Below are positions 1 to 8,552 of a DNA stretch of 64,000 nt, in pieces (the stretch's first letter is position 1; each line of letters opens with the position of its first letter). The notes under the pieces are model-generated. The model was not told the origin of the DNA and did no database searches. It worked only from the letters and a program-made list of their open reading frames with translations. The position numbers and the translations under genes are program-made. The stretch is from Micromonospora sp. MW-13 (lineage in GTDB: Bacteria > Actinomycetota > Actinomycetes > Mycobacteriales > Micromonosporaceae). Location of the stretch: contig NZ_QKKX01000005.1 in assembly GCF_003434305.1 (NCBI RefSeq), forward strand, positions 1 to 64,000. The letters run 5' to 3'.

Positions 1-481
1 CGTGCTCCGGGTTCAACCCGACCACGTCCAGCAGCTCCTGCACCCGCCGCCGCTTGCTGCCCTTCGGCGCGGCGTCCGGGTGGATCTCGAACGGCTCGCC
101 GATGATGTCGCCGACCGTCATCCGCGGGTTCAGCGAGGTGTACGGGTCCTGCATCACCATCTGCATGTTGCGTCGCAGCCGGCGCAGCTCCGACCCGGAC
201 GCCCTGAACAGGTCCCTTCCCTCCAGCGTGGCCCGGCCGGAGGTGGGCGTCTCCAGCCGCATCAGCAGCCGGGCCAGGGTGGACTTGCCACAGCCGGACT
301 CGCCGACGACGCCGAGCGTCTCGCCCCGGCGCAGCTCGAAGCTGACCCCGTCGACGGCCCGCACCGCGCCGACCTGACGCTGGAACAGCACCCCCTGGGT
401 GATCGGGAAGTGCTTGACCAGGTTGTCGACGGCGAGGATCGTCTCGCCCCGCACCTTGGCCGGGCTAGCGGGCGCTGTCAT
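1..481 (-). CDS. Peptide ABC transporter ATPase, DppF/OppF type (partial)
   Basis: This is the second ATPase of a dipeptide/oligopeptide/nickel-type importer and would act on the cytoplasmic face of the membrane. Only the first 160 residues are in the window; the 3' part lies beyond base 1. The Walker A motif GESGCGKST is at residues 60-68, and the Q-loop region reads QMVMQDPYTSLNPRMTVG, as is typical of OppF/DppF. The C-terminal signature motif, Walker B and cysteine motif are not visible. The ATG overlaps the end of the upstream dppD-like gene by 17 bases, so the two are probably translationally coupled. Family assignment is firm; the substrate is not determined. Confidence 0.93.
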   Translation of the reverse strand, partial: MTAPASPAKVRGETILAVDNLVKHFPITQGVLFQRQVGAVRAVDGVSFELRRGETLGVVGESGCGKSTLARLLMRLETPTSGRATLEGRDLFRASGSELRRLRRNMQMVMQDPYTSLNPRMTVGDIIGEPFEIHPDAAPKGSKRRRVQELLDVVGLNPEH

Positions 482-1502
482 CGTGGACCTCCTGCGCGAA
501 GTGGCACGCGCTGGTCCGGCCGTCGCCGAGGACCAGGTCGTGCGGCACCACGTCGACGCAGACCTGCTGCACGTACGGGCACCGGGGGTGGAAGGGGCAG
601 CCGGAGGGGATCCGCATCAGGTTCGGCGGCAACCCCTTGATCGTCGACAGGGCCTGGCCGCGCACGTCCAGGCGCGGGATCGACTCCAGCAACCCCTTCG
701 TGTACGGGTGGGCCGGTGCCCGGTACAGCGAGCGGACGTCGGCGTGCTCGACGATCCGGCCCGCGTACATGACGGCGATCCGGTCCGCGACGCCGGCCAC
801 CACGCCGAGGTCGTGGGTGATCAGGATCATCGCCATGTCCAGGTCCCGGCGCAGGTCGGCGAGCAGGTCCATGATCTGGGCCTGCACGGTGACGTCCAGC
901 GCGGTGGTCGGCTCGTCGGCGATCAGCACCTTCGGGTTCAGCGCCAGCGCCATCGCGATCATGACGCGCTGCCGCATCCCGCCGGAGAACTGGTGCGGGT
1001 AGTCGCCGAGCCGGCTGGCCGCGGCCGGGATCCGCACCAGGTCCATCAGCTCGACGGTCCGGGCCCGGGCGTCGGCCCGGGACATCCCCTCCCGCTGGCG
1101 CAGCGTCTCGCCGACCTGCCAGCCGACCGGGAAGACCGGGTTCAGCGCGGACAGGGCGTCCTGGAAGATCATCGCGATCTCCTTGCCGCGTACCTGGCGG
1201 CGCTGCTCCTCCGACTGGCCGAGCAGGTCCCGGCCCCGGTAGCGGATCTGCCCGGCGCGCACGTGCGCCGGGGGAGTGTCCAGGATGCCCATGATCGCCT
1301 GCGCGGTGACGGACTTGCCGGACCCGGACTCACCGAGCACGGCCAGGGTCTCGCCGGCGTCCAGGTGGTACGAGACACCGTTGATCACCTTGGCCACGCC
1401 CTCGCCGGTGCGGAACTCGACGTGCAGGTCCCGGACCTCCAGCAGGTGGCCGCCCTCGGGCGTCGGGGAGGCCGGCACGGGTTGGACGGCGGGCTGGCTC
1501 AT
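465..1502 (-). CDS. Peptide ABC transporter ATPase, DppD/OppD type
   Basis: This is the first ATPase subunit of the minus-strand importer, 345 residues. Walker A GESGSGKS is at residues 57-64, followed by a DppD-type Q-loop (IFQDALSALNP), signature FSGGMRQR, Walker B (VLIADEPTT) and H-loop (ILITHDLG). The C-terminus carries four cysteines (GCPFHPRC, QQVC, SACHF), the motif reported to bind an iron-sulfur cluster in characterized Dpp ATPases. I chose the ATG preceded by GGTGAG rather than an in-frame start 12 codons upstream, because the latter lies inside the upstream dppC-like gene. It begins 7 bases after that gene's stop and belongs to a five-gene operon. Confidence 0.93.
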   Translation of the reverse strand: MSQPAVQPVPASPTPEGGHLLEVRDLHVEFRTGEGVAKVINGVSYHLDAGETLAVLGESGSGKSVTAQAIMGILDTPPAHVRAGQIRYRGRDLLGQSEEQRRQVRGKEIAMIFQDALSALNPVFPVGWQVGETLRQREGMSRADARARTVELMDLVRIPAAASRLGDYPHQFSGGMRQRVMIAMALALNPKVLIADEPTTALDVTVQAQIMDLLADLRRDLDMAMILITHDLGVVAGVADRIAVMYAGRIVEHADVRSLYRAPAHPYTKGLLESIPRLDVRGQALSTIKGLPPNLMRIPSGCPFHPRCPYVQQVCVDVVPHDLVLGDGRTSACHFAQEVHDDSAR

Positions 1503-1509
1503 GAGAATC

Positions 1510-2466
1510 TCACCGCAGCTTCGGGTCGAAGGCGTCACGGATCGCGTCGCCGAGCATGATGAAGGCCAGCACGGTCAGCGCCAGGAAGGCCGAGGGCACC
1601 ACCAGCGGGGTGGCGGCCTCCCGCATGTGCACCCGGCCGGCGTCGATGTCGATGCCCCAGGAGATGGTCGGCGCCTTGAGGCCGATGCCGAGGAAGCTCA
1701 GCGTCGCCTCGGCGGCGATGAACGAGCCGAGCGCGATGGTGAGCACCACGATCGCCGGGGCGAGCGCGTTCGGCAGGATGTGCCGCCACATGATCCGGCC
1801 GTTGCCGGCCCCGAGCATCCGGGCGGCGGCGACGTAGTCCTGCCCCTTGGCGGTGATCACCGAGGAACGGACCACCCGGGCCGCCGTGGTCCAGCCGAGC
1901 ACCGCCAGGACGAAGATCACCGCGAACAGCCGGACGTTGTCGCTGCTGGTGCTCACCCGCTTGAGCAGCACGATCGCGGCGAGCAGCAGCGGGATGCCGA
2001 GCACGATGTCGATCACCCGGGAGAGCAGCGCGTCGACCCACCGGCCGAAGTACCCGGCGAGCATCCCGACGGTCAGCGCGATCAGCCCGGTGAACAGCGC
2101 CGAGAGCGCGCCGACCAGCAGCGACGCGCGGGCCCCGTACACCGCCCGGGCGTACGTGTCGCAGCCCTGGAAGTCGTACCCGAAGATGGCCCCGCCGGAC
2201 GGCCCGGCGTGCTGGCGGGAGAGCACGCAGTCGCGCGGGTCGTTGGCGGTGAACAGCGCCGGGACGGCCGCCATCGCGGCGACCAGGACGACCAGGAACA
2301 GGCTGATCCAGAAGATCGGTTTGCGGCGCAGGTCGCGCCAGGCGTCGCCGGCCAGGCTGCGCGGCTTCCGCGGCACGCCGACCTGGTCGGGTGCTCCGGG
2401 CTCGCCCGACGGCCCCCGGCGCGCGGCCTGGTTCTCGGTGGCCGCCACGGTCTCGAAGTCGCTCAT
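1510..2466 (-). CDS. Peptide ABC transporter permease, DppC/OppC type
   Basis: This inner-membrane permease has 318 residues, which is usual for the family. An N-terminal cytoplasmic stretch (about 45 residues) precedes the first membrane helix (FWISLFLVVLVAAMAAVPAL). The permease core follows, with the EAA-type loop (AAARMLGAGNGRIMWRHILPN) that contacts the ATPases and the C-terminal SFLGIGLKAP segment typical of DppC. Its ATG overlaps the stop of a 27-codon mini-ORF that fills the gap to the upstream permease. It would form the membrane channel together with the DppB-type partner. Confidence 0.93.
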   Translation of the reverse strand: MSDFETVAATENQAARRGPSGEPGAPDQVGVPRKPRSLAGDAWRDLRRKPIFWISLFLVVLVAAMAAVPALFTANDPRDCVLSRQHAGPSGGAIFGYDFQGCDTYARAVYGARASLLVGALSALFTGLIALTVGMLAGYFGRWVDALLSRVIDIVLGIPLLLAAIVLLKRVSTSSDNVRLFAVIFVLAVLGWTTAARVVRSSVITAKGQDYVAAARMLGAGNGRIMWRHILPNALAPAIVVLTIALGSFIAAEATLSFLGIGLKAPTISWGIDIDAGRVHMREAATPLVVPSAFLALTVLAFIMLGDAIRDAFDPKLR

Positions 2467-2546
2467 GCCGCCACCTCGCCGCGCCCGGTGCCGGCCCGGG
2501 TGCCCGCACCCGCCGTGCCGGTCGTTCGTTCGCTGCGCTCACTCAT
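2463..2546 (-). other. Bridging mini-ORF between dppB- and dppC-type genes
   Basis: A 27-codon frame opens with ATGAGTGAGCG, overlapping the last codons and stop of the dppB-type gene by 8 bases. It closes with a TGA that overlaps the ATG of the dppC-type gene (ATGA). The peptide begins MSERSERT and ends GRGEVAA; the DNA for that end (GGCGAGGTGGCGGC) doubles as the ribosome binding site of dppC. It may serve only to carry ribosomes across the gap. A mini-ORF with the same two ends lies between the tldD and tldE genes of this window. Whether a peptide accumulates is unknown. Confidence 0.5.
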
Positions 2547-3477
2547 AGCGGATCCTCGGGTCGAGTACGGCGTACAGGACGTCCACCACCAGGTTGGACA
2601 CGAGGTAGACCACGACGAGCACGCTGACGATGCCCACCACCAGGGGGCCGTCCTCGGTGCGGATGCCGCGAAACAGGTTGAACCCGACGCCGGGGATGTT
2701 GAACACGCCCTCGGTGATGATCGCGCCGCTCATCAGGTTGCCCAGCTCGACGCCGAGGAAGGTGACCACCGGGATGAGCGAGTTGCGCAGCACGTGCACG
2801 CCGACGATCCGTCGTTTGACCAGGCCCTTCGACCGGGCGGTGCGGACGTAGTCGGCGCGTAGGTTCTCCGCGACCGAGGTCCGGGTCAGCCGCAGTGCGG
2901 TGGCCAGCGACAGCGAACCGAGCACGATGCCGGGCAGCAGCAGCGCGTACAGGTCGGGGTCGGCGCCGGCGGTGGGCGGGAAGAGCTGCCACCTGACGCC
3001 GAGGAGGTACTGGGCGAGCGGGGCCAGCACGATCGTCGGGATGCCGAGCACCAGCAGGGTGAGCACCAGCGTCGCGTTGTCGAAGATGCCGGCCCGCCGG
3101 ATGCCGGCGATCACGCCGGCGGTGACCCCGAAGACGATCGTCACCGCCATGGCGATCAGCGCGAGCTTCACGGTGACCGGCCAGGCGGCGGCGAGGATGT
3201 CGCCGATCTGCCGGCCGGTCAGCGACTGCCCCAGGTCGCCCTGGAGCAGGTTCTTCAGGTAGTCGAAGTAGCGGTAGAAGAAGCCGCCGACACCGGTGGC
3301 GTCGAGGTGGAACTTCTCCGTCAGGTATGCCCGCTGGGCGGCGGTGACCGGACGTTCCCCCGCGAGCGCCTGGATCGGGTCGCCCTGACCGGCGAACATC
3401 AGCGCGTAGACGATCAGCGTGGTCCCGAAGAAGGCGAGAACCATCTGGAGCAGTCGCCGCAGAATGAAGCGGAGCAT
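2539..3477 (-). CDS. Peptide ABC transporter permease, DppB/OppB type
   Basis: The first permease of the minus-strand importer has 312 residues. It starts MLRFILRRLLQMVLAFFGTT, the standard DppB N-terminus (cytoplasmic Arg-rich tip followed by a membrane helix). The long extracytoplasmic region before the second helix and the EAA-type loop (YVRTARSKGLVKRRIVGVHV) are present. The C-terminus ends VLDPRIRYE, typical of the family. It lies 83 bases downstream of the binding-protein gene, and a strong hairpin occupies that gap. Confidence 0.93.
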   Translation of the reverse strand: MLRFILRRLLQMVLAFFGTTLIVYALMFAGQGDPIQALAGERPVTAAQRAYLTEKFHLDATGVGGFFYRYFDYLKNLLQGDLGQSLTGRQIGDILAAAWPVTVKLALIAMAVTIVFGVTAGVIAGIRRAGIFDNATLVLTLLVLGIPTIVLAPLAQYLLGVRWQLFPPTAGADPDLYALLLPGIVLGSLSLATALRLTRTSVAENLRADYVRTARSKGLVKRRIVGVHVLRNSLIPVVTFLGVELGNLMSGAIITEGVFNIPGVGFNLFRGIRTEDGPLVVGIVSVLVVVYLVSNLVVDVLYAVLDPRIRYE

Positions 3478-3513
3478 ACTGAGTAGTCTTCCTGAAAAGG
3501 GGCAAATCGGTGG

Positions 3514-3547
3514 CGGGTCGGGTCACCTCGCGCGGCGACCCGACCCG
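3514..3547. terminator. Intra-operon hairpin between binding-protein and permease genes
   Basis: A perfect 11-bp inverted repeat (CGGGTCGGGTC and its complement) encloses a 12-base loop, starting 13 bases after the stop of the substrate-binding protein gene. No U-tract follows on the minus strand. It could be a partial terminator or a 3'-end mRNA stabilizer that keeps binding-protein levels above permease levels, as is known for several ABC operons. The function is inferred from position and symmetry alone. Confidence 0.6.
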
Positions 3548-3560
3548 TCCTCCGGGGGAG

Positions 3561-5165
3561 CTACTTGACGGCTTCGATCTTCAGCAGGTCGATCCGGTCG
3601 AAGAGGTCCATCTCCACGTTCTTGACCTTGGTCGAGTGGCCGAAGTTGTTCTGGCCGTACCGGAGCGGGATCACCGGCATGTCCTCGGCCAGCAGGTCCT
3701 CCGCCGCCTGGTACTTCTTGACGGCCTCGTCCTCGGTCGGGGCCGTGGCGCCCTCGGCGAGCAGCTTGTCGAACTCCGGGTTGCTGTAGCCGTAGTAGTT
3801 CGACGAGCCGTTGCTGCTGTACAGCGGGCCCAGGTAGTTCTCCATCGACGGGTAGTCCATGACCCAGCCCATCCGGAACAGCCCGACCGGCTGCTTGGCC
3901 GTCACCTTCGTCAGCAGGTCCGCGAACTTCGGCTCGGCGGTGCCCACGCACTCCACGCCCAGGTTGGCCTTGAGCTGGTTGCAGGTCGCGTCGATCCAGT
4001 CCTTGTGCCCACCGTCGCCGTTGTACGACAGCTCGATCTTCTTCGGGCCGCCCGCGGCCTCGTACATCGCCTTGGCCTTGGCCGGGTCGAACTCGCCGGC
4101 GGCGCCGATGGTGTCCTCCCGGTAGCCAGCGACGACCGGCGAGACGAACGAGCGGGCCGGCTGCTGCGAGTCCTTGAAGATCGACCTGGTGATCTCGTCC
4201 CGGTCGATCGCCATCGAGATCGCCTTGCGCACCTCGGGGTTGCTGAACTCCTTCTGGAACGTCGGGAAGGCCAGCACCTGGAGCGAGGAGGCGGAGCTCT
4301 GCTGGAACCGGTCGCCGAGGTCGGTGCCGGCGGTCGACAGGTTCTCGGTCGGGATGGTCTTGATCACGTCCAGGTTGTCCGACAGCACGTCCGCGTACGC
4401 GGCGGTCGGCTGCTGGTAGATCCGGAACTCGACGCCGGCCACCTTCGGCTGCTGGCCGGGGAAGGCGTCGTACTTCTCCACCTCGACCTTGGCGTCGTGC
4501 TGCCACGAGCCCTTCATCCGGAACGCGCCCTGGCCGATCGGGGCCTGCTCGTATCCCTCGGCGAGCACGCCGGGGGCGGAGAACGCCGCCTTCGGCAGCG
4601 GGTAGAACGCCGTGTAGCCGAGCATGGTCCGGAACTCGCTGTACGGCTGGGACAGCGTCACGGTGAAGGTCAGGTCGTCGACCTTCTTCAGGCCGGTCAG
4701 CGTCTTCGCCTTCGGCTGCTCGCCCTGGAGATCGTCGTAGCCGGCGATCTTCTCGAAGAAGTAGCTGGAGTTCTGCCCGTTGGGGGCGTACGCGCCGTAG
4801 TTCCAGGCGTCGATGTAGCTCTCGGCCGTGACCTTCTCGCCGTTGTGGAAGGTGTAGCCGTCCTTGAGCTTGACCGTCCAGACCGTGTTGTCCGACGACG
4901 TCACGGACTCGGCGGCCACCTCGTGCGGCCTGTTCGCCTCGTCGTAGTCGACCAGCGGGCTGAACAGGGCGCTGAGCACCTGCGAGCCGCTGGTCTCGTT
5001 GGTGTTGGTCGGCACCAGGTGCTGCGGCTCGGCGATCTCGATCCGCACGGCCGCGTTGGGGTCGCTCTCGCCGGATCCGCCGTCGCCGCCCGATCCGCAG
5101 GCCGCCAGGCCCAGGGTCGCCGCGAGCGGGAGGGCGGTCCAGGCGGCAAGCCTACGAACACGCAT
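3561..5165 (-). CDS. Peptide ABC transporter substrate-binding lipoprotein (family 5)
   Basis: This is an extracellular solute-binding lipoprotein of 534 residues that delivers peptides or related ligands to the adjacent permease. A lipoprotein signal with lipobox LAAC (Cys23) is followed by a Gly/Ser linker. The mature part shows SBP family 5 features: HEVAAESVTSSDNTVWTVKL near the start, then KAISMAIDRDEI in the second lobe. I chose the ATG preceded by AGGAGACCGA over one 7 codons upstream that has no good ribosome binding site and would weaken the signal peptide. First gene of the operon. Confidence 0.93.
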   Translation of the reverse strand: MRVRRLAAWTALPLAATLGLAACGSGGDGGSGESDPNAAVRIEIAEPQHLVPTNTNETSGSQVLSALFSPLVDYDEANRPHEVAAESVTSSDNTVWTVKLKDGYTFHNGEKVTAESYIDAWNYGAYAPNGQNSSYFFEKIAGYDDLQGEQPKAKTLTGLKKVDDLTFTVTLSQPYSEFRTMLGYTAFYPLPKAAFSAPGVLAEGYEQAPIGQGAFRMKGSWQHDAKVEVEKYDAFPGQQPKVAGVEFRIYQQPTAAYADVLSDNLDVIKTIPTENLSTAGTDLGDRFQQSSASSLQVLAFPTFQKEFSNPEVRKAISMAIDRDEITRSIFKDSQQPARSFVSPVVAGYREDTIGAAGEFDPAKAKAMYEAAGGPKKIELSYNGDGGHKDWIDATCNQLKANLGVECVGTAEPKFADLLTKVTAKQPVGLFRMGWVMDYPSMENYLGPLYSSNGSSNYYGYSNPEFDKLLAEGATAPTEDEAVKKYQAAEDLLAEDMPVIPLRYGQNNFGHSTKVKNVEMDLFDRIDLLKIEAVK

Positions 5166-5627
5166 TCGGTCTCCTCGTCTCCTCACGCTGCGCGGTCAGG
5201 CCCGCCGCTGGGGTAACGCTGCGCAACAATCGGCAACGGTAGGTCGCCGGGGGCGTGATCGGCAACGAAGCGGTTGCGAACCGGTAACGGAGCGGGGCTG
5301 CCGGCCTTGCCTTCGGCCGGACGTTCTGCTAGGGCCTGCCGGACGTAGGGCGGTGAACAGCGGTTCCGAGGAGCGGTTCGGGTCCCTATGGTGCCCATGC
5401 GCGCCGTGCATCCGGTTTGCTCGCCGACGTCCGCGATGCCACGCCGACCGGCCGACCGTCCGGATTCGGCGGTGACATGATCCACAAATTCTCACTATCG
5501 GTGACGATGCCCACGTGACTCACCGTCACCGACGGGTGCGGGCCCGGCCGCCCGGGCGGGTCGGCCGGCGGTCGCCGCGGGCGCGGGTCCCGGGATCGGC
5601 GCGCCCGGGACGTGAGACGATCTGGAC
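5166..5627. other. Intergenic region between the importer operon and folD
   Basis: This 462-base divergent spacer must hold the promoters of the minus-strand importer and of folD. Apart from one inverted repeat near folD I see only short GC-rich stems, such as GCAAC and GTTGC arms around 5262-5277. Open frames here have third-position composition unlike the neighbouring genes, so I do not call them. No tRNA or riboswitch structure was recognised. Confidence 0.5.
5498..5532. promoter_or_regulatory. Inverted repeat upstream of folD
   Basis: Perfect 9-bp arms, TCGGTGACG and CGTCACCGA, are separated by 17 bases; the repeat ends 95 bases before the folD start. The spacing fits an operator for a dimeric regulator spanning about three helical turns, but a transcript hairpin is equally possible. 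No specific regulator is indicated. Confidence 0.35.
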
Positions 5628-6488
5628 GTGACGGCGACGATCCTGGACGGCAAGGCGACCGCGGCGGAGATCAAGGACGAGCTGCGGACGCGGGTCAAGG
5701 CACTGGCGGAACGCGGCATCACCCCGGGGCTGGGCACCGTCCTGGTCGGGGCGGACCCCGGTTCCCAGGCATACGTCAACGGCAAGCACCGCGACTGCGC
5801 CGAGGTGGGCATCGCCTCGATCCGTCGCGAGCTGCCCGCCGAGGCCACCCAGCAGCAGGTCGACGACGTGCTGACCGAGCTGAACGCGGACCCGGCCTGC
5901 CACGGGTACATCGTCCAGCTCCCGCTGCCGGGCCACCTGGACACCCAGCGCGCGCTGGAGATGATCGACCCGGACAAGGACGCCGACGGGCTGCACCCGG
6001 TCAACCTCGGCCGGCTGGTCCTCGGCTACCCCGGCCCGCTGCCCTGCACCCCGCGCGGCATCGTCGAGCTGCTCCGCCGGCACGAGGTGGCGCTGCGCGG
6101 CGCCAACGTCGCCGTCGTCGGCCGGGGCAACACCGTGGGTCGCCCGCTCGGCCTGCTGCTCACCCGGCGCAGCGAGAACGCCACGGTGACCCTGTGCCAC
6201 ACCGGCACCCTCGACCTGGCCGCGCACACCCGGACGGCGGACGTCGTCATCGTCGCGGCCGGGGTGCCGGGACTGCTCACCGCGGACATGGTCACCCCGG
6301 GCGCGACGGTGGTGGACGTCGGCATCACCCGGGTGATCGGCGCGGACGGCAAGGGCCGCTACACCGGCGACGTCGCCCCCGAGGTCGCCGAGGTGGCCGG
6401 GAAGCTGGTCCCGATGCCCGGCGGCGTCGGCCCGATGACCCGGGCCATGCTGCTCACCAACGTCGTCGAGCGGGCCGAGGGCAACTGA
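5628..6488 (+). CDS. folD: Bifunctional methylene-THF dehydrogenase/cyclohydrolase
   Basis: FolD interconverts 5,10-methylene-THF, 5,10-methenyl-THF and 10-formyl-THF, supplying one-carbon units in the cytoplasm. The 286-residue length is normal. The conserved Tyr49 and Lys53 of the YVxxK active-site motif are present, as are the LPLPGHLD segment, [11 protein letters not shown], the dinucleotide-binding [11 protein letters not shown] and the C-terminal [14 protein letters not shown] signature. The start is GTG; a GACGAT element lies 6 bases before it, so the transcript may be leaderless. It is a single gene, with a 131-base gap to mdh. Confidence 0.97.
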   Translation: MTATILDGKATAAEIKDELRTRVKALAERGITPGLGTVLVGADPGSQAYVNGKHRDCAEVGIASIRRELPAEATQQQVDDVLTELNADPACHGYIVQLPLPGHLDTQRALEMIDPDKDADGLHPVNLGRLVLGYPGPLPCTPRGIVELLRRHEVALRGANVAVVGRGNTVGRPLGLLLTRRSENATVTLCHTGTLDLAAHTRTADVVIVAAGVPGLLTADMVTPGATVVDVGITRVIGADGKGRYTGDVAPEVAEVAGKLVPMPGGVGPMTRAMLLTNVVERAEGN

Positions 6489-6573
6489 GCCACCGGCCGG
6501 TCCGTGGCCGCCGGCGGTGCGCCGCCCCGTGCTGCCGAAGTCGTCGGTTATGCCCCGATCGGTGCCAGGATGA

Positions 6574-6605
6574 CTGATACCGTCCTGAAATCCGACGGGT
6601 ATCAG
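6574..6605. promoter_or_regulatory. Inverted repeat just upstream of mdh
   Basis: CTGATACCGTC and GACGGGTATCAG form a near-perfect inverted repeat (one extra C in the right arm) ending 14 bases before the mdh start codon. It may be an operator or a hairpin in the 5' untranslated region that limits ribosome access. I can show only symmetry and position. Confidence 0.4.
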
Positions 6606-6619
6606 GGAGTGGGCCGACC

Positions 6620-7570
6620 ATGGGTAAGAAGGTCACTGTCGTCGGGGCCGGCTTCTACGGCTCCACCACCGCGCAACGCCTGGCCGAGTACGACGTCTTC
6701 GACACCGTGGTGATCACCGACATCGTCGAGGGCAAGCCGGCCGGCCTCGCCCTGGACCTCAACCAGTCGCGCCCCGTCGAGGGCTTCGAGACCACGGTCG
6801 TCGGCGTCACCACCGGCCCGGCCGGCGAGGGGTACGAGGCCATCGCGGGCTCGGACGTCGTGGTGGTCACCGCGGGCCTGCCGCGCAAGCCGGGCATGAG
6901 CCGGATGGACCTGCTGGAGACCAACGCCAAGATCGTCCGCCAGGTCGCTGAGAACGTGGCCCGGCACGCCCCGGACGCCGTGGTCATCGTCGTGTCCAAC
7001 CCGCTGGACGAGATGACCGCGCTGGCCCAGCTCGCCACCGGGTTCCCGAAGAACCGGGTGCTCGGCCAGGCCGGCATGCTCGACTCCGCCCGGTTCACCA
7101 ACTTCGTCGCCGAGGCCCTGGCCGTTCCGGTGCGGTCGGTGCGGACCCTGACCCTGGGCTCGCACGGCGAGACGATGGTGCCGGTCCCGTCGAGGAGCAC
7201 CGTGGACGGCAGGCCGCTGCGCGAGGCGATGCCGGCCAAGCAGATCGAGGAACTGGTCGTCAAGACCCGCAACGGCGGCGCCGAGGTGGTCGCGCTGCTG
7301 AAGACCGGGTCGGCCTACTACGCCCCGTCGGCCGCCGCCGCCCGGATGGCCAGGGCCGTCGCGGAGGACTCCGGGGAGGTGATGCCGGTCTGCGCCTGGG
7401 TCGACGGCGAGTACGACATCTCGGGTGTCTACCTCGGCGTCGAGGCCGAGATCGGCGCCGGGGGCGTCCGGCGGATCGTCGAGACCGACCTGGACGCCGA
7501 CGAACTGGCCAGCCTGAAGGCAGCCGCCGAGGCCGTCCGCAACAAGCAGTCCGACATCACCCACCTCTAA
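6620..7570 (+). CDS. mdh: Malate dehydrogenase, NAD-dependent
   Basis: Catalyses malate to oxaloacetate in the TCA cycle. The 316-residue protein has the NAD-binding VVGAGFYG motif near the N-terminus, with Asp34 as the likely NAD-specificity residue. The substrate loop LPRKPGMSR supplies the arginines that select a dicarboxylate, arguing for malate rather than lactate dehydrogenase. The catalytic pair Asp155 (MLDSARF) and His182 (GSHGETMVP) is present. This is the LDH-like MDH type rather than the dimeric type. Isocitrate dehydrogenase lies 1 kb downstream, separated by a gene on the other strand. Confidence 0.95.
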   Translation: MGKKVTVVGAGFYGSTTAQRLAEYDVFDTVVITDIVEGKPAGLALDLNQSRPVEGFETTVVGVTTGPAGEGYEAIAGSDVVVVTAGLPRKPGMSRMDLLETNAKIVRQVAENVARHAPDAVVIVVSNPLDEMTALAQLATGFPKNRVLGQAGMLDSARFTNFVAEALAVPVRSVRTLTLGSHGETMVPVPSRSTVDGRPLREAMPAKQIEELVVKTRNGGAEVVALLKTGSAYYAPSAAAARMARAVAEDSGEVMPVCAWVDGEYDISGVYLGVEAEIGAGGVRRIVETDLDADELASLKAAAEAVRNKQSDITHL

Positions 7571-7579
7571 CCCCGCCCC

Positions 7580-7615
7580 CTGCCCCGCCCTTGATCAACC
7601 CTGCGGGCGGGGCAG
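7580..7615. terminator. Bidirectional hairpin between mdh and the MBL gene
   Basis: The perfect arms CTGCCCCGCCC and GGGCGGGGCAG enclose a loop containing TTGATCAA. It begins 10 bases after the mdh stop and overlaps the last codons of the convergent MBL-fold gene, so it can terminate mdh transcription. No poly-U tract is seen, which is common in high-GC actinomycetes. Confidence 0.55.
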
Positions 7616-8416
7616 CGCCACGAACGGCTCGCCCAGGTGCGGGGTGGCCAGGGTCGCCGGGCCGTGGGCGGTCAGGGCGCGCAGCAGCGCCGCCCGGGTC
7701 GCGCGCGCCGTGGCCGGCTGTTCCTCGTGGGCGTACGCCAGGTCGGGGTCGACGAGCTGCACCGTGTGCACCAGCAGGTCGCCGGTTACCAGCAGCCGTT
7801 CGTCCCCGCCGGCCACCAGCACCGACTGGTGGCCGGGGGTGTGCCCGGGCGTGCTCAGCACCCGTACCCCCGGGGTCAGCGGGGTGTCGCCGTCGAGGAC
7901 CCGGAGCTGGTCGGCGGCCCGCAACGGCGCGACCAGCCCGGCGTCCAGCCCCGGGTCGACCGACCGCAGCGCGTCCAGCTCGGCACGCTGGAGCAGGTAG
8001 TCGGCGTTGCCGAACCAGGGTGTGCCGGCCGGGCCGGTGACCGCCCAGCCCACGTGGTCGGTGTGCAGGTGGGTCAGTACCACCGTGCGGACGTCGGCCG
8101 GGTCGATGCCGGCGGCGGCCAGCTCGGCCGGCAGCCGGCCGGGCACCGGGGCCCAGCTTGCGGCGGGGGAGCCGGCCGGGCCGATCCCGGCGTCGACCAG
8201 GGTGACCGGGCCGGCCCCGGCCCGCACGGCGAAGCAGCGGAACGGCAGCCACCAGCGCCCGTCGCCGGTGACCGCGGCCGGGTCCCGTTCGTCGGCCGCG
8301 AGCCAGTGCTCGGCGGTGGCGTCCGGGAACGCCTCCTCGCGGGGCTGGAAGAACGGCCCCTCCCCGTCGGTCAGCGCGGTGACCGTGATAGACCCGAGGA
8401 TGCGGCGCGACGGCAT
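7595..8416 (-). CDS. MBL-fold metallohydrolase
   Basis: A cytoplasmic metallo-beta-lactamase-fold hydrolase of 273 residues. The metal-binding motif THLHTDH supplies His116, His118, Asp120 and His121; further ligands are the His of STPGHTPGH (residues 192-196), Asp212 (VTGDLL) and a His near the C-terminus (TPHLGEP). The layout resembles lactonase/YtnP-like or glyoxalase II-like members, but the substrate cannot be read from sequence. It is divergent from icd with a 136-base shared promoter region, and it converges on mdh. Confidence 0.85.
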   Translation of the reverse strand: MPSRRILGSITVTALTDGEGPFFQPREEAFPDATAEHWLAADERDPAAVTGDGRWWLPFRCFAVRAGAGPVTLVDAGIGPAGSPAASWAPVPGRLPAELAAAGIDPADVRTVVLTHLHTDHVGWAVTGPAGTPWFGNADYLLQRAELDALRSVDPGLDAGLVAPLRAADQLRVLDGDTPLTPGVRVLSTPGHTPGHQSVLVAGGDERLLVTGDLLVHTVQLVDPDLAYAHEEQPATARATRAALLRALTAHGPATLATPHLGEPFVALPRPQG

Positions 8417-8552
8417 CCGGTGATGGTGCCAACGATCTTCGTGCCGTGCACCCCCGTTTCACCGGCCCACCGAGGCCGGCTGGGGACTGCCGGCCAGTTT
8501 CCAGTACGCTCGTACTGCTTGAGCATGTGTCCCCCGAGAGGAGCGCCGGTCG

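Noticed and set aside
3510-5216. Long plus-strand frame opposite the first binding-protein gene
   Set aside because: The minus-strand product has a full lipoprotein and SBP sequence; the plus-strand one is low complexity with no motif.
5183-5495. Minus-strand open frames in the spacer before folD
   Set aside because: Third codon positions are not GC-biased as in real genes here, and no ribosome binding site or family match is seen.
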